From: JAVBLF01 sp031553675
Lineage (GTDB): Bacteria; Bacillota; Clostridia; Christensenellales; CALWSW01
Assembly (NCBI GenBank): GCA_031553675.1
Contig: JAVBLF010000082.1
Coordinates: 1-5,935, forward strand
DNA: 5,935 bases
Reading direction: 5' to 3'
In this document: piece by piece, positions 1 through 5,855 of the stretch
How positions within the stretch are numbered: position 1 is the first letter of the stretch
Layout of the letters: each line of letters starts with the position of its first letter
Made by a program: the position numbers and the translations under genes
The notes under the pieces: model-generated
What the model saw: only the letters and a program-made list of their open reading frames with translations
Told to the model about the DNA's origin: nothing
Databases searched by the model: none

Positions 1-13
1 CCCATACCCGCGC

Positions 14-19
14 TATACT
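14..19 (+). promoter_or_regulatory. Candidate -10 box (TATACT) of bioY
   Basis: TATACT matches the sigma-70 -10 consensus at five of six positions. It ends six bases before the bioY ATG, so transcription would begin at or next to the start codon. The matching -35 would lie left of the window, so the promoter cannot be fully assessed. No Shine-Dalgarno site lies between the box and the ATG, which fits a leaderless message. The AT-rich hexamer could also be chance, with bioY transcribed from an upstream gene. Confidence 0.4.
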
Positions 20-25
20 GGTGCA

Positions 26-601
26 ATGACAAAACACACAACGCTCACTGCGCGCGAACTGTCGCTCGCCGCGCTCTTCGCCGCGCTCATGGCCACGTCC
101 GCCCGCCTGAGCGTACCGCTGCCCTTTTACCCCGCCGCGCCTTTTTCGCTGCAAACGCTCGTCGTGCTGCTGGCCGGACTTTTGTTGCCGCCTCGTTCCG
201 CGTTCGCCGCGATGGCGACCTACCTGCTCGTTGGGCTGTGCGGCCTGCCGATCTTCGCGCAAGGCGGCGGACTTTGGTATGTGTTGCAGCCGTCCTTCGG
301 CTACCTGGTCGGCTTTGTCGTCGCAGCCCCCCTCGTCGCGCAGATGACGCGCGGAGCCGACCCCTCCTGGCACCGGCTCGCGATGGCTTGCGCGGCCGGT
401 ACGCTTGCGATCAGCGTCTGCGGCATCGTCTATCTCGCACTCGTCGTCAACATTCTGCTGCCCCATCCCTTCGGCTTGCGGGATCTCGCCTCCATGTTCG
501 TCGTTACGCTTCCGCTCGACACGGTCAAGCTCGCCCTGGCGATCGCGATCGCCCTACCGCTGCGGCGTCGTTTGGCGCGCAGTTCCCATTCCGTTCCGTA
601 G
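26..601 (+). CDS. bioY: BioY family biotin transporter, S component of an ECF transporter
   Basis: This 191-residue, very hydrophobic protein is probably the membrane subunit that binds biotin and passes it into the cell together with an ECF energising module (two ATPases and a T protein). None of those partners is in the window, so it would use a shared module encoded elsewhere or act alone. Family marks are visible: PFSLQTLVVLLAGLLL (residues 39-54), GLCGLPIFAQGGG (70-82), GYLVGF (92-97) and a C-terminal LPLDTVKLALA (162-172). About five to six membrane helices are apparent, and the length is normal for BioY. The ATG at 26 puts a short charged N-terminus before the first helix, as is usual. 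It has no good ribosome binding site, and the frame stays open to the window edge, so a start further upstream cannot be excluded. A second gene follows after 19 bases, suggesting an operon. No BirA or BioR operator was recognised. Family assignment is firm; biotin as substrate is from family knowledge. Confidence 0.93.
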   Translation: MTKHTTLTARELSLAALFAALMATSARLSVPLPFYPAAPFSLQTLVVLLAGLLLPPRSAFAAMATYLLVGLCGLPIFAQGGGLWYVLQPSFGYLVGFVVAAPLVAQMTRGADPSWHRLAMACAAGTLAISVCGIVYLALVVNILLPHPFGLRDLASMFVVTLPLDTVKLALAIAIALPLRRRLARSSHSVP

Positions 602-606
602 CCGCG

Positions 607-613
607 AAAGGAG
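607..613 (+). promoter_or_regulatory. Ribosome binding site of the PLP enzyme gene
   Basis: AAAGGAG lies seven bases before the ATG at 621, in the 19-base gap after the bioY stop. It is the strongest site nearby and fixes the start at 621, although the reading frame is open back to about 405, inside bioY. Confidence 0.85.
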
Positions 614-620
614 TGACCCC

Positions 621-1997
621 ATGCATCCCAGACTGGAAGCCGACCGAAACGGCTTACCCCGCGTGCTCGAACAGGCCTGCGCACAGGCCATTCAGTCCGT
701 CGAAGCGCTGCCGGACAAAACCGTCGCGCCGCGCTTTCCCGAGACCCCCCTCGCCACCTTGCCCGAAGAAGGCCGCGGCGCAAGCGAAGCGCTGCGGATC
801 TTCTCCGAGGCCTACGCGCCCCATTTTCTCGCCATGCCAGGACCGCGCTTTTTCGGTTTCGTGATCGGCGGCACGACGCCCGCAGCGCTCGCCGGAGATT
901 GGCTGACGTCGGCGCTCGATCAAAACGCTTTCGGCATCCCCGGAAACGTCGATCGGCAGATCGAGCGCGAGGCGATCGCGATGACGCGCGAACTGCTGGG
1001 GCTCCCCGACTCGTTCGCGGGTGTGATGGCGTCGGGCGCGACGATGGCGACACTCGGCAATCTGTCCGCGGCCCGCGAATGGGCCGCCCAGCAACAAGGC
1101 TTGGACACGGCCCAAAACGGCGTCGACGGTCTCGAACTCGCGATCTACTGCGGCACGGCGCACGCGTCGGTCTACAAAGCGCTGTCGATGCTCGGCCTGG
1201 GGCGCTCCCGCATGACGCCGGTAGGCCGCTTGCCCGATCGCGAGGCGATCGACCTGCGCGCGCTCGAAGTGCTACTCCAAAAACGGAAATGCCCTTCCAT
1301 CGTCGTCGCCTCGATGTGCACCGTGGACAGCGGCGATTGCGACGATCTGGCCGCACTCGCGCAACTCCGAAAACAATATGGCTTCTGGCTGCACATCGAC
1401 GGCGCAATCGCCGCGCCTGCCGCTGCCCTGCCGGAGTTCGCCGATCGGTTTGTCGGCATGGACGAGGCCGATTCGATCACGCTCGACTGCCACAAATGGT
1501 TCAACGTCCCCTACGACGCCGCGATCATACTCTGTCAGCAACCCAGATACTTGTACAACACCTTTGCGCAATCCGCCTCCCCCGGCGACATGCCCGACAG
1601 CACGCCCTTTTTCAACCTCGCCCCCGAAGGATCGCGACGCTTGCGCGCCCTGCCGCTCTGGATGTCGCTCATGGCCTACGGCAAAGAAGGCTACCGCGAC
1701 ATCTTCCGGCGCAACTGCGCACACGCACGTCTGGCCTACGATCGTCTCTCGGCAAGCGGTCGCTTCGTCATGCTGGCCGAGCCGCGCTTCAACGTCGTCT
1801 GTTTCACGCTGCCCGATGCCAAGGCCGCAACCGTCCAGGCTTTCGCCGAGCGCGTCCGCGACACCGGCAAGACCTTCACGAACGTGACACAATACCGCGG
1901 CGAAACGCCTGCGCTTCGTCTTTGCTTTTCGAACTGGAGCACCGAAGAAAGCCATGTCAACGAGGCGATCGACGCCATCCTCGCTTGTCTCGACTGA
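621..1997 (+). CDS. Group II PLP-dependent decarboxylase family protein, substrate unknown
   Basis: The product is a 458-residue cytoplasmic fold-type I PLP enzyme of the aromatic-amino-acid/glutamate decarboxylase family (Pfam pyridoxal_deC). Database relatives are often labelled 'aspartate aminotransferase family' or 'pyridoxal-dependent decarboxylase'. Visible features are PRFFGFVIGG (residues 75-84), ALDQNAF (98-104), the phosphate-binding MASGATMATL (136-145), a histidine expected to stack on the cofactor (H181 in HASVYKAL), the aspartate that pairs with the PLP nitrogen (D260 in HIDGA) and the Schiff-base lysine K292 in DCHKWFNVPYDAA. All catalytic positions are present, so it should be active. 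The stretch after D260 is IAAPAAA rather than the aromatic/glycine-rich stretch common in characterised decarboxylases, so known substrates should not be assumed. Length is normal (about 450-490). The ATG at 621 follows a clear AAAGGAG. It sits directly behind bioY and probably shares its transcript, but no biochemical link to biotin is known to me. Decarboxylation is inferred; lyase or transaminase activity is possible. Confidence 0.85.
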   Translation: MHPRLEADRNGLPRVLEQACAQAIQSVEALPDKTVAPRFPETPLATLPEEGRGASEALRIFSEAYAPHFLAMPGPRFFGFVIGGTTPAALAGDWLTSALDQNAFGIPGNVDRQIEREAIAMTRELLGLPDSFAGVMASGATMATLGNLSAAREWAAQQQGLDTAQNGVDGLELAIYCGTAHASVYKALSMLGLGRSRMTPVGRLPDREAIDLRALEVLLQKRKCPSIVVASMCTVDSGDCDDLAALAQLRKQYGFWLHIDGAIAAPAAALPEFADRFVGMDEADSITLDCHKWFNVPYDAAIILCQQPRYLYNTFAQSASPGDMPDSTPFFNLAPEGSRRLRALPLWMSLMAYGKEGYRDIFRRNCAHARLAYDRLSASGRFVMLAEPRFNVVCFTLPDAKAATVQAFAERVRDTGKTFTNVTQYRGETPALRLCFSNWSTEESHVNEAIDAILACLD

Positions 1998-2010
1998 CCC
2001 CCGCCGCCAC

Positions 2011-2044
2011 GCAAAGGGCCACCGGAAACACCGGTGGCCCTTGC
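2011..2044. terminator. GC-rich hairpin between convergent genes, probable bidirectional terminator
   Basis: GCAAAGGGCCACCGG (2011-2025) pairs with CCGGTGGCCCTTGC (2031-2044) around the loop AAACA, with one bulged A. It begins 13 bases after the stop of the PLP enzyme gene and lies 23 bases past the stop of the lacI-type gene on the other strand, so it can serve both. Neither side has a proper U tract (TTGCG on plus, TTTGCG on minus). Termination is therefore likely but may be incomplete or need a factor. Confidence 0.7.
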
Positions 2045-2067
2045 GATCGAAAGAGGAAGAAGAACAT

Positions 2068-3090
2068 TCAAAGGTTTTCTTTGATCTTTATGACGGTGTC
2101 GGTGTAGAAATTCTCCGGTTTCGATTTTTTGCCGTCGAGCAGGTAGTCGAAGAGCAGGCGGATCGACATGTCGCCCTGCACGAACGGCTCCTGGCAAATG
2201 GTGAAGTCGATGATGCCGTCCTGCACCAGCTCAACGGTGGCGGGCACTGCGTCGAAAGCCATGACGTGGAATCCCTTTCGCTTGACCCCCGCCTCGACGA
2301 TCGCCCTGCAAGCGCCGCTCGTTCCGGCGGCCGAGACGTAAACGCAGTTGATCTGCGGGTTATCGCGCAGTGCCTCGCGGGTCAGGCGGTAGGCCAAGCC
2401 GTCGTCGTCCATCGATTCGACCGTATCGACGAGGTGATGGGGAACGCCTTTGGCCGCGAGCGTCTCGAGGAAGGCCTCGACGCGCTCCGTGTGCCCGCGG
2501 ATCGAGCGCGAACCCATCACGATCAGCACTTCGATCGGCTCGGTCACGTAGAGGCTGAGAAGTCCCGCCGCCGTCCGCCCGCCGCTGGCGTCATCGCTGC
2601 CGACGTAGCAGAGGCGCTCGGTATCGGTCAAGTCGTTGTTGACCGTGAGCACCGGCACGCCGGAATCGACGATCGCGCCGACACAGCTTCGGATGGCGGG
2701 CACATCGACCGACGAAATGCAGAGCGCGGCACACTCCCTCTCGTGCAGGCGCGTGAGGGCGGCCAAGTGCTCTTCGACCTGGTAGCCGCGAAGCTGCTCC
2801 ATGCAGAGGCTGACGCCAAAGTCGCGCAGTTCCTGCTCGGCACGCCGGAAGCCCGCTATCATGTCGTCAAAATAATCGTTCCCGACGCTGGGCAGCAGGC
2901 ATCCGATCCGCAGGGGCTGTTTGCGCGCGTTGAGCATACGGCCGGCGCGGTTGGGCGTATAGCCCATTTCCTTGGCGATGCGGCGTATGCGCGCCTCGAT
3001 CTCAGGCGCGACGCCTTTGCGGTTGTGCAGAACGCGGTCAACGGTGCCGCGCGACACGCCGGCCGCTTTCGCCAGTTCTCGAATCGTCAA
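2068..3090 (-). CDS. LacI family transcriptional regulator with sugar-binding domain
   Basis: This 340-residue regulator probably binds DNA as a dimer and releases it, or changes affinity, on binding a sugar. The N-terminal LacI helix-turn-helix is complete (residues 2-21, TIRELAKAAGVSRGTVDRVL), followed by the hinge region around PNRAGRMLNAR (46-56). A periplasmic-binding-protein-like domain fills residues 60-340, with the typical strand starts RIGCLLPS, VPVLTVNND, CYVGSDD and FHVMAFD, and likely ligand-contacting residues in the NND (151-153), D280 and Q300 regions. This GTVDRVL type with a ribose/xylose-binding-like domain is frequent in Clostridia. The start codon is TTG at 3090: an in-frame stop lies two codons upstream, so no earlier start is possible, and the HTH begins immediately. 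It follows xylA after 55 bases with no intrinsic terminator, so it is probably co-transcribed. Control of xylA, perhaps of the neighbouring isomerase too, with xylose or a related sugar as effector, is inferred from position alone. Confidence 0.92.
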   Translation of the reverse strand: MTIRELAKAAGVSRGTVDRVLHNRKGVAPEIEARIRRIAKEMGYTPNRAGRMLNARKQPLRIGCLLPSVGNDYFDDMIAGFRRAEQELRDFGVSLCMEQLRGYQVEEHLAALTRLHERECAALCISSVDVPAIRSCVGAIVDSGVPVLTVNNDLTDTERLCYVGSDDASGGRTAAGLLSLYVTEPIEVLIVMGSRSIRGHTERVEAFLETLAAKGVPHHLVDTVESMDDDGLAYRLTREALRDNPQINCVYVSAAGTSGACRAIVEAGVKRKGFHVMAFDAVPATVELVQDGIIDFTICQEPFVQGDMSIRLLFDYLLDGKKSKPENFYTDTVIKIKENL

Positions 3091-3101
3091 GGGTTTTCAC
3101 G

Positions 3102-3106
3102 CTCCC
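3102..3106 (-). promoter_or_regulatory. Weak, widely spaced ribosome binding site of the LacI-type gene
   Basis: GGGAG on the minus strand lies 11 bases before the TTG start at 3090. The long spacing and the TTG start both suggest low translation, as is common for a repressor. It lies just one base beyond the foot of the stem-loop at 3108-3145. Confidence 0.6.
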
Positions 3107-3107
3107 G

Positions 3108-3145
3108 ACGCTGCGCGAAGGAATCGGAGCGGATCCACGCAGCGT
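3108..3145 (-). other. Stem-loop in the xylA to lacI-type gap
   Basis: ACGCTGCG and CGCAGCGT form a perfect 8-bp stem (3108-3115 with 3138-3145) around a 22-base loop. It starts directly after the xylA stop and ends next to the ribosome binding site of the regulator gene. No U tract follows, so it is not a standard terminator. It could protect the xylA 3' end from decay or lower regulator expression relative to xylA. That role is inference, and an 8-bp match in GC-rich DNA may be chance. Confidence 0.45.
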
Positions 3146-4456
3146 TCAACGGTAGATGTAGTCGTTCAGGCGGTTGCGCCAGTACTCGACGCGGGAAGAT
3201 TCGTTCTTGATCTCGGTCTGGGCGAGGGCGTAGCTCGCAAGGGATTCGAGATCTTCTTTGCCTGCAACGATCGAAGCGCCGATGCCCTTCTGATAGCTGG
3301 CATAGCGGGCGCCGAGCAGCTTCTCGAAGAACTTGTCTTCCTGCAAGCGGGCGGCGGCACGAAGGGCGCGCGCAAAGGTATCCATGCCTGCGATGTGAGC
3401 GAGGAAGATGTCGTCCATCTCGAAGGACGAACGGCGCGGACGGGCGTCAAAGTTGAGGCCGCCCGGCGCGATGCCACCGTTTTGCAGGATCTGGTTCATG
3501 ACGAGCGTCGCGTCGTAGACGTCGGTGGGGAATTCGTCGGTGTCCCAGCCGAGGAGAAGGTCGCCCATGTTGGCGTCGAGCGATCCGAGTGCGTCGTAGC
3601 AGCGGGCGACGCACAGCTCGTGCTCAAAGGTATGTCCCGCCAAAGTGGCGTGGTTGGCTTCGAGGTTGAACTTGAAGTGCTTGTCGAGGTCGTAGCGCTG
3701 CAAGAACGCCATCGCGGTCGCCGTGTCAAAGTCGTATTGGTGTTTGGTGGGTTCTTTGGGCTTGGGCTCGATCAGAAACTGGACTTTGTGGCCGATCTTC
3801 TCGGCGTAATCGACCGCCATGTGGAAGATGCGGGCGATGTTCTCCTGCTCGAATTTCATGTCGGTGTTGAAGAGCACTTCGTAGCCTTCGCGGCCGCCCC
3901 AGAACACGTAGTTCGACGCGCCCATTTTTTTGCCGATGTCGAGGCCTTTTTTGATCTGCGCGGCGGCGCGGCAGAAGACGTCGGCGTTGGGCGAGCTGGC
4001 GGCGCCGTGGACATAGGCGTCGTCGCTGAACATGTTGGCGGTGTTCCAAAGCAGCTTGATGCCGGTCTGGCTCATCTTCTCCATCATGAGGTCGGTGATC
4101 GCGTCGACGTTGGCAAAAAATTCACCCAGCGAATTGCCTTCGGGCGCGATGTCGGCGTCGTGGAAGCAGAAGAACTCGATGCCCATCTTGGACAAAAACT
4201 CGAAGAAAGCGTCGACGCGATTTTTTGACGTTTGCATGGGATCGTCCGCGCGCCAGCTACGGTGGAAATTCGGCTTGCCGAAGGGATCGGCGCCTTCGTA
4301 GGTCATGGTGTGCCAGTATGCCGAGGCAAAGCGCAGGTGTTCCTTCATGGTCTTGCCCGCAACGACCTCTTCGGCGTTGTAATGGCGGTAGGCAAAGGGA
4401 TTCTCGGACTGGGGCCCTTCGTACTTGACATGCTCAATGTTCGGAAAATAGGTCAT
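3146..4456 (-). CDS. xylA: Xylose isomerase, group II
   Basis: Interconverts D-xylose and D-xylulose (and D-glucose/D-fructose) in the cytoplasm as a metal-dependent, usually tetrameric TIM-barrel enzyme. The 436 residues fit the long (group II) class of about 440. The key residues are present with a constant offset of -2 from my recollection of the E. coli XylA numbering: catalytic H99 and D102 in CFHDADIAPEG, metal ligands E230 and nearby K232 in LIEPKPKEPTKHQYDFD, E266 and H269 in NLEANHATLAGH, D294 in SLDAN, D305 and D307 in GWDTDEFP, and D337 in NFDARPRR. The N-terminal YWHTMTYEGADPFG and central NYVFWGGREGYE are also typical. The ATG at 4456 has an ideal AAAGGAGG six bases upstream. A separate promoter region precedes it and a LacI-type regulator follows, so it looks like a regulated sugar gene. 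No xylulokinase gene is adjacent; xylulose phosphorylation must be encoded elsewhere. Function is as sure as sequence can make it; the physiological sugar is inferred. Confidence 0.98.
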   Translation of the reverse strand: MTYFPNIEHVKYEGPQSENPFAYRHYNAEEVVAGKTMKEHLRFASAYWHTMTYEGADPFGKPNFHRSWRADDPMQTSKNRVDAFFEFLSKMGIEFFCFHDADIAPEGNSLGEFFANVDAITDLMMEKMSQTGIKLLWNTANMFSDDAYVHGAASSPNADVFCRAAAQIKKGLDIGKKMGASNYVFWGGREGYEVLFNTDMKFEQENIARIFHMAVDYAEKIGHKVQFLIEPKPKEPTKHQYDFDTATAMAFLQRYDLDKHFKFNLEANHATLAGHTFEHELCVARCYDALGSLDANMGDLLLGWDTDEFPTDVYDATLVMNQILQNGGIAPGGLNFDARPRRSSFEMDDIFLAHIAGMDTFARALRAAARLQEDKFFEKLLGARYASYQKGIGASIVAGKEDLESLASYALAQTEIKNESSRVEYWRNRLNDYIYR

Positions 4457-4462
4457 GGTGTT

Positions 4463-4470
4463 CCTCCTTT
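4463..4470 (-). promoter_or_regulatory. Strong ribosome binding site of xylA
   Basis: AAAGGAGG on the minus strand, six bases before the ATG at 4456, is a near-perfect anti-16S match with good spacing. High translation of xylA is expected. A small hairpin (GATGC/GCATC, 4483-4498) lies just upstream in the leader. Confidence 0.9.
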
Positions 4471-4590
4471 GGCGAAACGGGCGATGCAGAAGCGCATCCG
4501 GTTTTCGGTGCTACACATATCACAAAACTTTATTCATAGAGGAAGAAAAATACCGCGATTCAAGCTGCAAAATGTCCGAAACTGCGGTGT

Positions 4591-4604
4591 CGTGCCCGGA
4601 CACG
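4591..4604 (-). promoter_or_regulatory. Candidate LacI-type operator upstream of xylA
   Basis: On the minus strand, CGTGTCCGGGCACG is a 14-base inverted repeat with 12 of 14 positions symmetric and a central CG, the usual centre of LacI-family operators. It would lie about +7 to +20 from the predicted start point of the xylA promoter, where a bound repressor would block transcription. The link to the regulator at 2068-3090 is inferred from position. In GC-rich DNA such a palindrome can occur by chance. Confidence 0.4.
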
Positions 4605-4617
4605 GACCGACGCCATA

Positions 4618-4646
4618 ACGATACACCACCGGCATGGAAAAGTCAA
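4618..4646 (-). promoter_or_regulatory. Candidate sigma-70 promoter of xylA
   Basis: TTGACT (4646-4641) and TATCGT (4623-4618) on the minus strand are separated by exactly 17 bases. The -35 matches the consensus at five of six positions and the -10 at four of six. Transcription would start near 4611, giving a leader of about 155 bases before xylA. The promoter lies downstream of the terminator of the preceding isomerase gene, so xylA would be independently transcribed. The moderate -10 would suit a controlled promoter. Confidence 0.55.
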
Positions 4647-4649
4647 CGG

Positions 4650-4673
4650 GGATTCCCCCGCTAGGATTCCCCC
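4650..4673 (-). repeat. Direct repeat just upstream of the xylA -35
   Basis: The 10-base word GGGGGAATCC (minus strand) occurs twice, at 4673-4664 and 4659-4650, with a 14-base period. A related GGAATTCC lies further upstream at 4682-4689. The pair ends three bases before the -35, a position where an activator could bind, but no known factor is recognised for this word. Confidence 0.45.
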
Positions 4674-4693
4674 AAATCGCGGGAATTCCGATC

Positions 4694-4718
4694 AAAAAAA
4701 GTGGCCTTTCGGCCACTT
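4694..4718 (-). terminator. Rho-independent terminator of the isomerase gene
   Basis: On the minus strand AAGTGGCC pairs with GGCCACTT around a GAAA tetraloop, and seven T's (the first two within the stem) follow. It starts 16 bases after the stop codon of the sugar isomerase gene. This is a textbook intrinsic terminator and separates that gene from xylA transcription. Confidence 0.93.
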
Positions 4719-4734
4719 GTGCGCGCCCCTGTCG

Positions 4735-5541
4735 TCAGATCTGGGTTTCCAGGTAGCGCATGTAGTGCAAAAAGTGCGAGAAGACGATGCCCGGTTCTTC
4801 GAGGCTCGGCATCCAGCGCTTCGTCCATTCGAGCGACACGAAACCGTCGTAGCCCCGCTTGTGGAGGGCGCGCAGGGCGTCGAGTATGGGCACGTCGCCG
4901 TAGCCGATCATGCGGTAAACGACCTTGCCGCCTTCCATCACCGAGTCTTTGACGTGGGTGTGGCGGATGAGCCCGTCGAGCATCGCGGCCGTTTGGGCGG
5001 GCGCTTCGCCGAAGAAGCGGAAGGGATGGTGCACGTCCCAGAGCACGAAGGCATTCGCACGGTCCACGTCCTTGAGGAAAGCGAGCATCTGGGTGGAATC
5101 GGCCAGCACGCCGTTCGTCTCGATCAAGGGGCAGACGTTTTTGTCCTTTGCGTCGTCGAGCATCTGCTGGTAGAGCGCGGCGGCGGCACCCAGATCGACC
5201 GGATGGTCCGGATTGGGCGTGTCCTCGATCATGACGCGGATGTAGGGCGTTCCGATCGCCTGCGCGAGGTCGATGTAGGCGCGCGCCTCACGCAGCGCGG
5301 CGTCGGCGTCGCCCGAGAGGTTGGCGCCGCTCGTCAGGCAGGGAATCGTCAAGTTGACCCGCGCGAGGGTTTCGAGCGTCTCGGCGCGGCGTTCGGGCAA
5401 AAAGGGCGTGTTCTTGGGGGCATAGATCTCGTCGCGGATGCCGCGGATCTCGATGCCCTGCATACCGAGGTCCTTTGCGGTCGAAAATATCTCTTGCCAT
5501 GACCAGTCAGGGCAGCCGATGGTCGAAAAACAAAGCTTCAT
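4735..5541 (-). CDS. Sugar phosphate isomerase/epimerase, TIM-barrel (AP endonuclease 2 superfamily)
   Basis: This 268-residue cytoplasmic protein belongs to the xylose-isomerase-like TIM-barrel family that includes IolE, hydroxypyruvate isomerase and D-tagatose/D-psicose 3-epimerase. These enzymes use a divalent metal held by Glu, Asp, His and Glu at barrel strand ends. Matching positions are IEIRG (residues 30-34), E141 in PLIETNG, D169 and H171/H172 in LWDVHHP, H194/H196 in RHTHVKDS, and E238 in SLEW. IGYGDVP (212-218) corresponds to the family's GEGD-P motif, with Y for the usual E. The frame is open up to 5664, but the ATG at 5541 is chosen because MKLCFSTIGCPDW is the expected first barrel strand and an AGGA-containing purine run (from 5560, closest AGGA at 5553-5550) lies eight bases upstream. 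The extension would consist of repeat-derived sequence. It ends in its own terminator, so it is a separate unit upstream of xylA. The substrate cannot be named; a pentose or inositol-type sugar is a guess from the neighbours. Confidence 0.88.
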   Translation of the reverse strand: MKLCFSTIGCPDWSWQEIFSTAKDLGMQGIEIRGIRDEIYAPKNTPFLPERRAETLETLARVNLTIPCLTSGANLSGDADAALREARAYIDLAQAIGTPYIRVMIEDTPNPDHPVDLGAAAALYQQMLDDAKDKNVCPLIETNGVLADSTQMLAFLKDVDRANAFVLWDVHHPFRFFGEAPAQTAAMLDGLIRHTHVKDSVMEGGKVVYRMIGYGDVPILDALRALHKRGYDGFVSLEWTKRWMPSLEEPGIVFSHFLHYMRYLETQI

Positions 5542-5601
5542 AGCATGCGTCCTTTCCTTCTGAAGCCGATCCGCAGTCTCCGACTTCAAACGTGAACTGA
5601 T

Positions 5602-5663
5602 GGTTGGAATCCGCTGGCGGAACCCGAGGGAGTTCCCTTGTGGGTGATTGATAACGCCAATCA
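5602..5663. repeat. Decayed third copy of the repeat with related flank
   Basis: GGGTGATTGATAACGCC (5642-5658) resembles the left arm of the intact repeats (GGGCGATTGATAATCGCC) with substitutions and a lost base. The sequence before it is also related to that before the intact copy: AATCCGCTG occurs at 5608-5616 and 5822-5830, followed after 29 or 30 bases by GATTGATAA in both. GGTTGGAA at 5602 recurs at 5790 within a partly matching block. This suggests an older duplication of a unit longer than the palindrome itself. Confidence 0.55.
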
Positions 5664-5710
5664 AAGGCTAAACTTTGTTCAGGCGAAAATGGGATGATCC
5701 TTATGGTACG

Positions 5711-5778
5711 CGGGCGATTGATAATCGCCCCTACATCCCGATAACCTTGTTTGTGCGCCTGTAGGGGCGATTATCAAT
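5711..5778. repeat. Nested palindromic repeat, copy A (right arm damaged)
   Basis: The 25-base left arm (5711-5735) is identical to that of copy B. The 24-base core (5736-5759) matches the copy B core at 20 of 24 positions. The right arm matches for 19 bases (5760-5778) and then diverges, so the last six bases are lost or replaced. Within the left arm GGGCGATT-GAT-AATCGCCC is a hairpin by itself. There is no coding content and no transposase nearby. Confidence 0.9.
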
Positions 5779-5855
5779 GCGAATCAAGGGTTGGAACCCG
5801 CCACCCGAAAACAGGTTATCAAATCCGCTGTCGAAACGAGTTGGGGTTTCCCAAG

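Noticed and set aside
405..620. Upstream extension of the PLP enzyme frame
   Set aside because: The extension lies inside bioY, reads Ser/Arg-rich, and a strong ribosome binding site marks the ATG at 621.
539..979. GCGATCGC octamers (539, 545, 972) as HIP1-like elements
   Set aside because: Only a few occur, all within coding sequence and explained by Ala/Ile codons in GC-rich DNA; nothing else suggests a cyanobacterium.
430..1407. Minus-strand open frame across bioY and the PLP enzyme gene
   Set aside because: Its Arg/Ser/Pro-rich translation is typical of a shadow frame; both plus-strand genes carry clear family motifs.
899..2107. Plus-strand open frame in a second frame of the PLP enzyme gene
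   Set aside because: Its arginine-rich translation has no motif and fully overlaps the true gene in another frame.
1954..3210. Long plus-strand open frame opposite the LacI-type gene
   Set aside because: It is a mirror frame of a well-supported regulator and crosses the hairpin at 2011-2044, with no ribosome binding site or known motif.
2972..4228. Long plus-strand open frame opposite xylA
   Set aside because: It is antisense to a gene with full catalytic conservation, has Val/Arg/Asp-biased composition typical of high-GC mirror frames, and resembles no family.
4457..4611. Riboswitch in the long xylA leader
   Set aside because: Only a 5-bp hairpin (4483-4498) is visible and no known aptamer core was recognised.
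5542..5664. 41-residue N-terminal extension of the isomerase
   Set aside because: It is partly translated from decayed repeat sequence, and the family's first barrel strand starts at the ATG at 5541, which has a good ribosome binding site.
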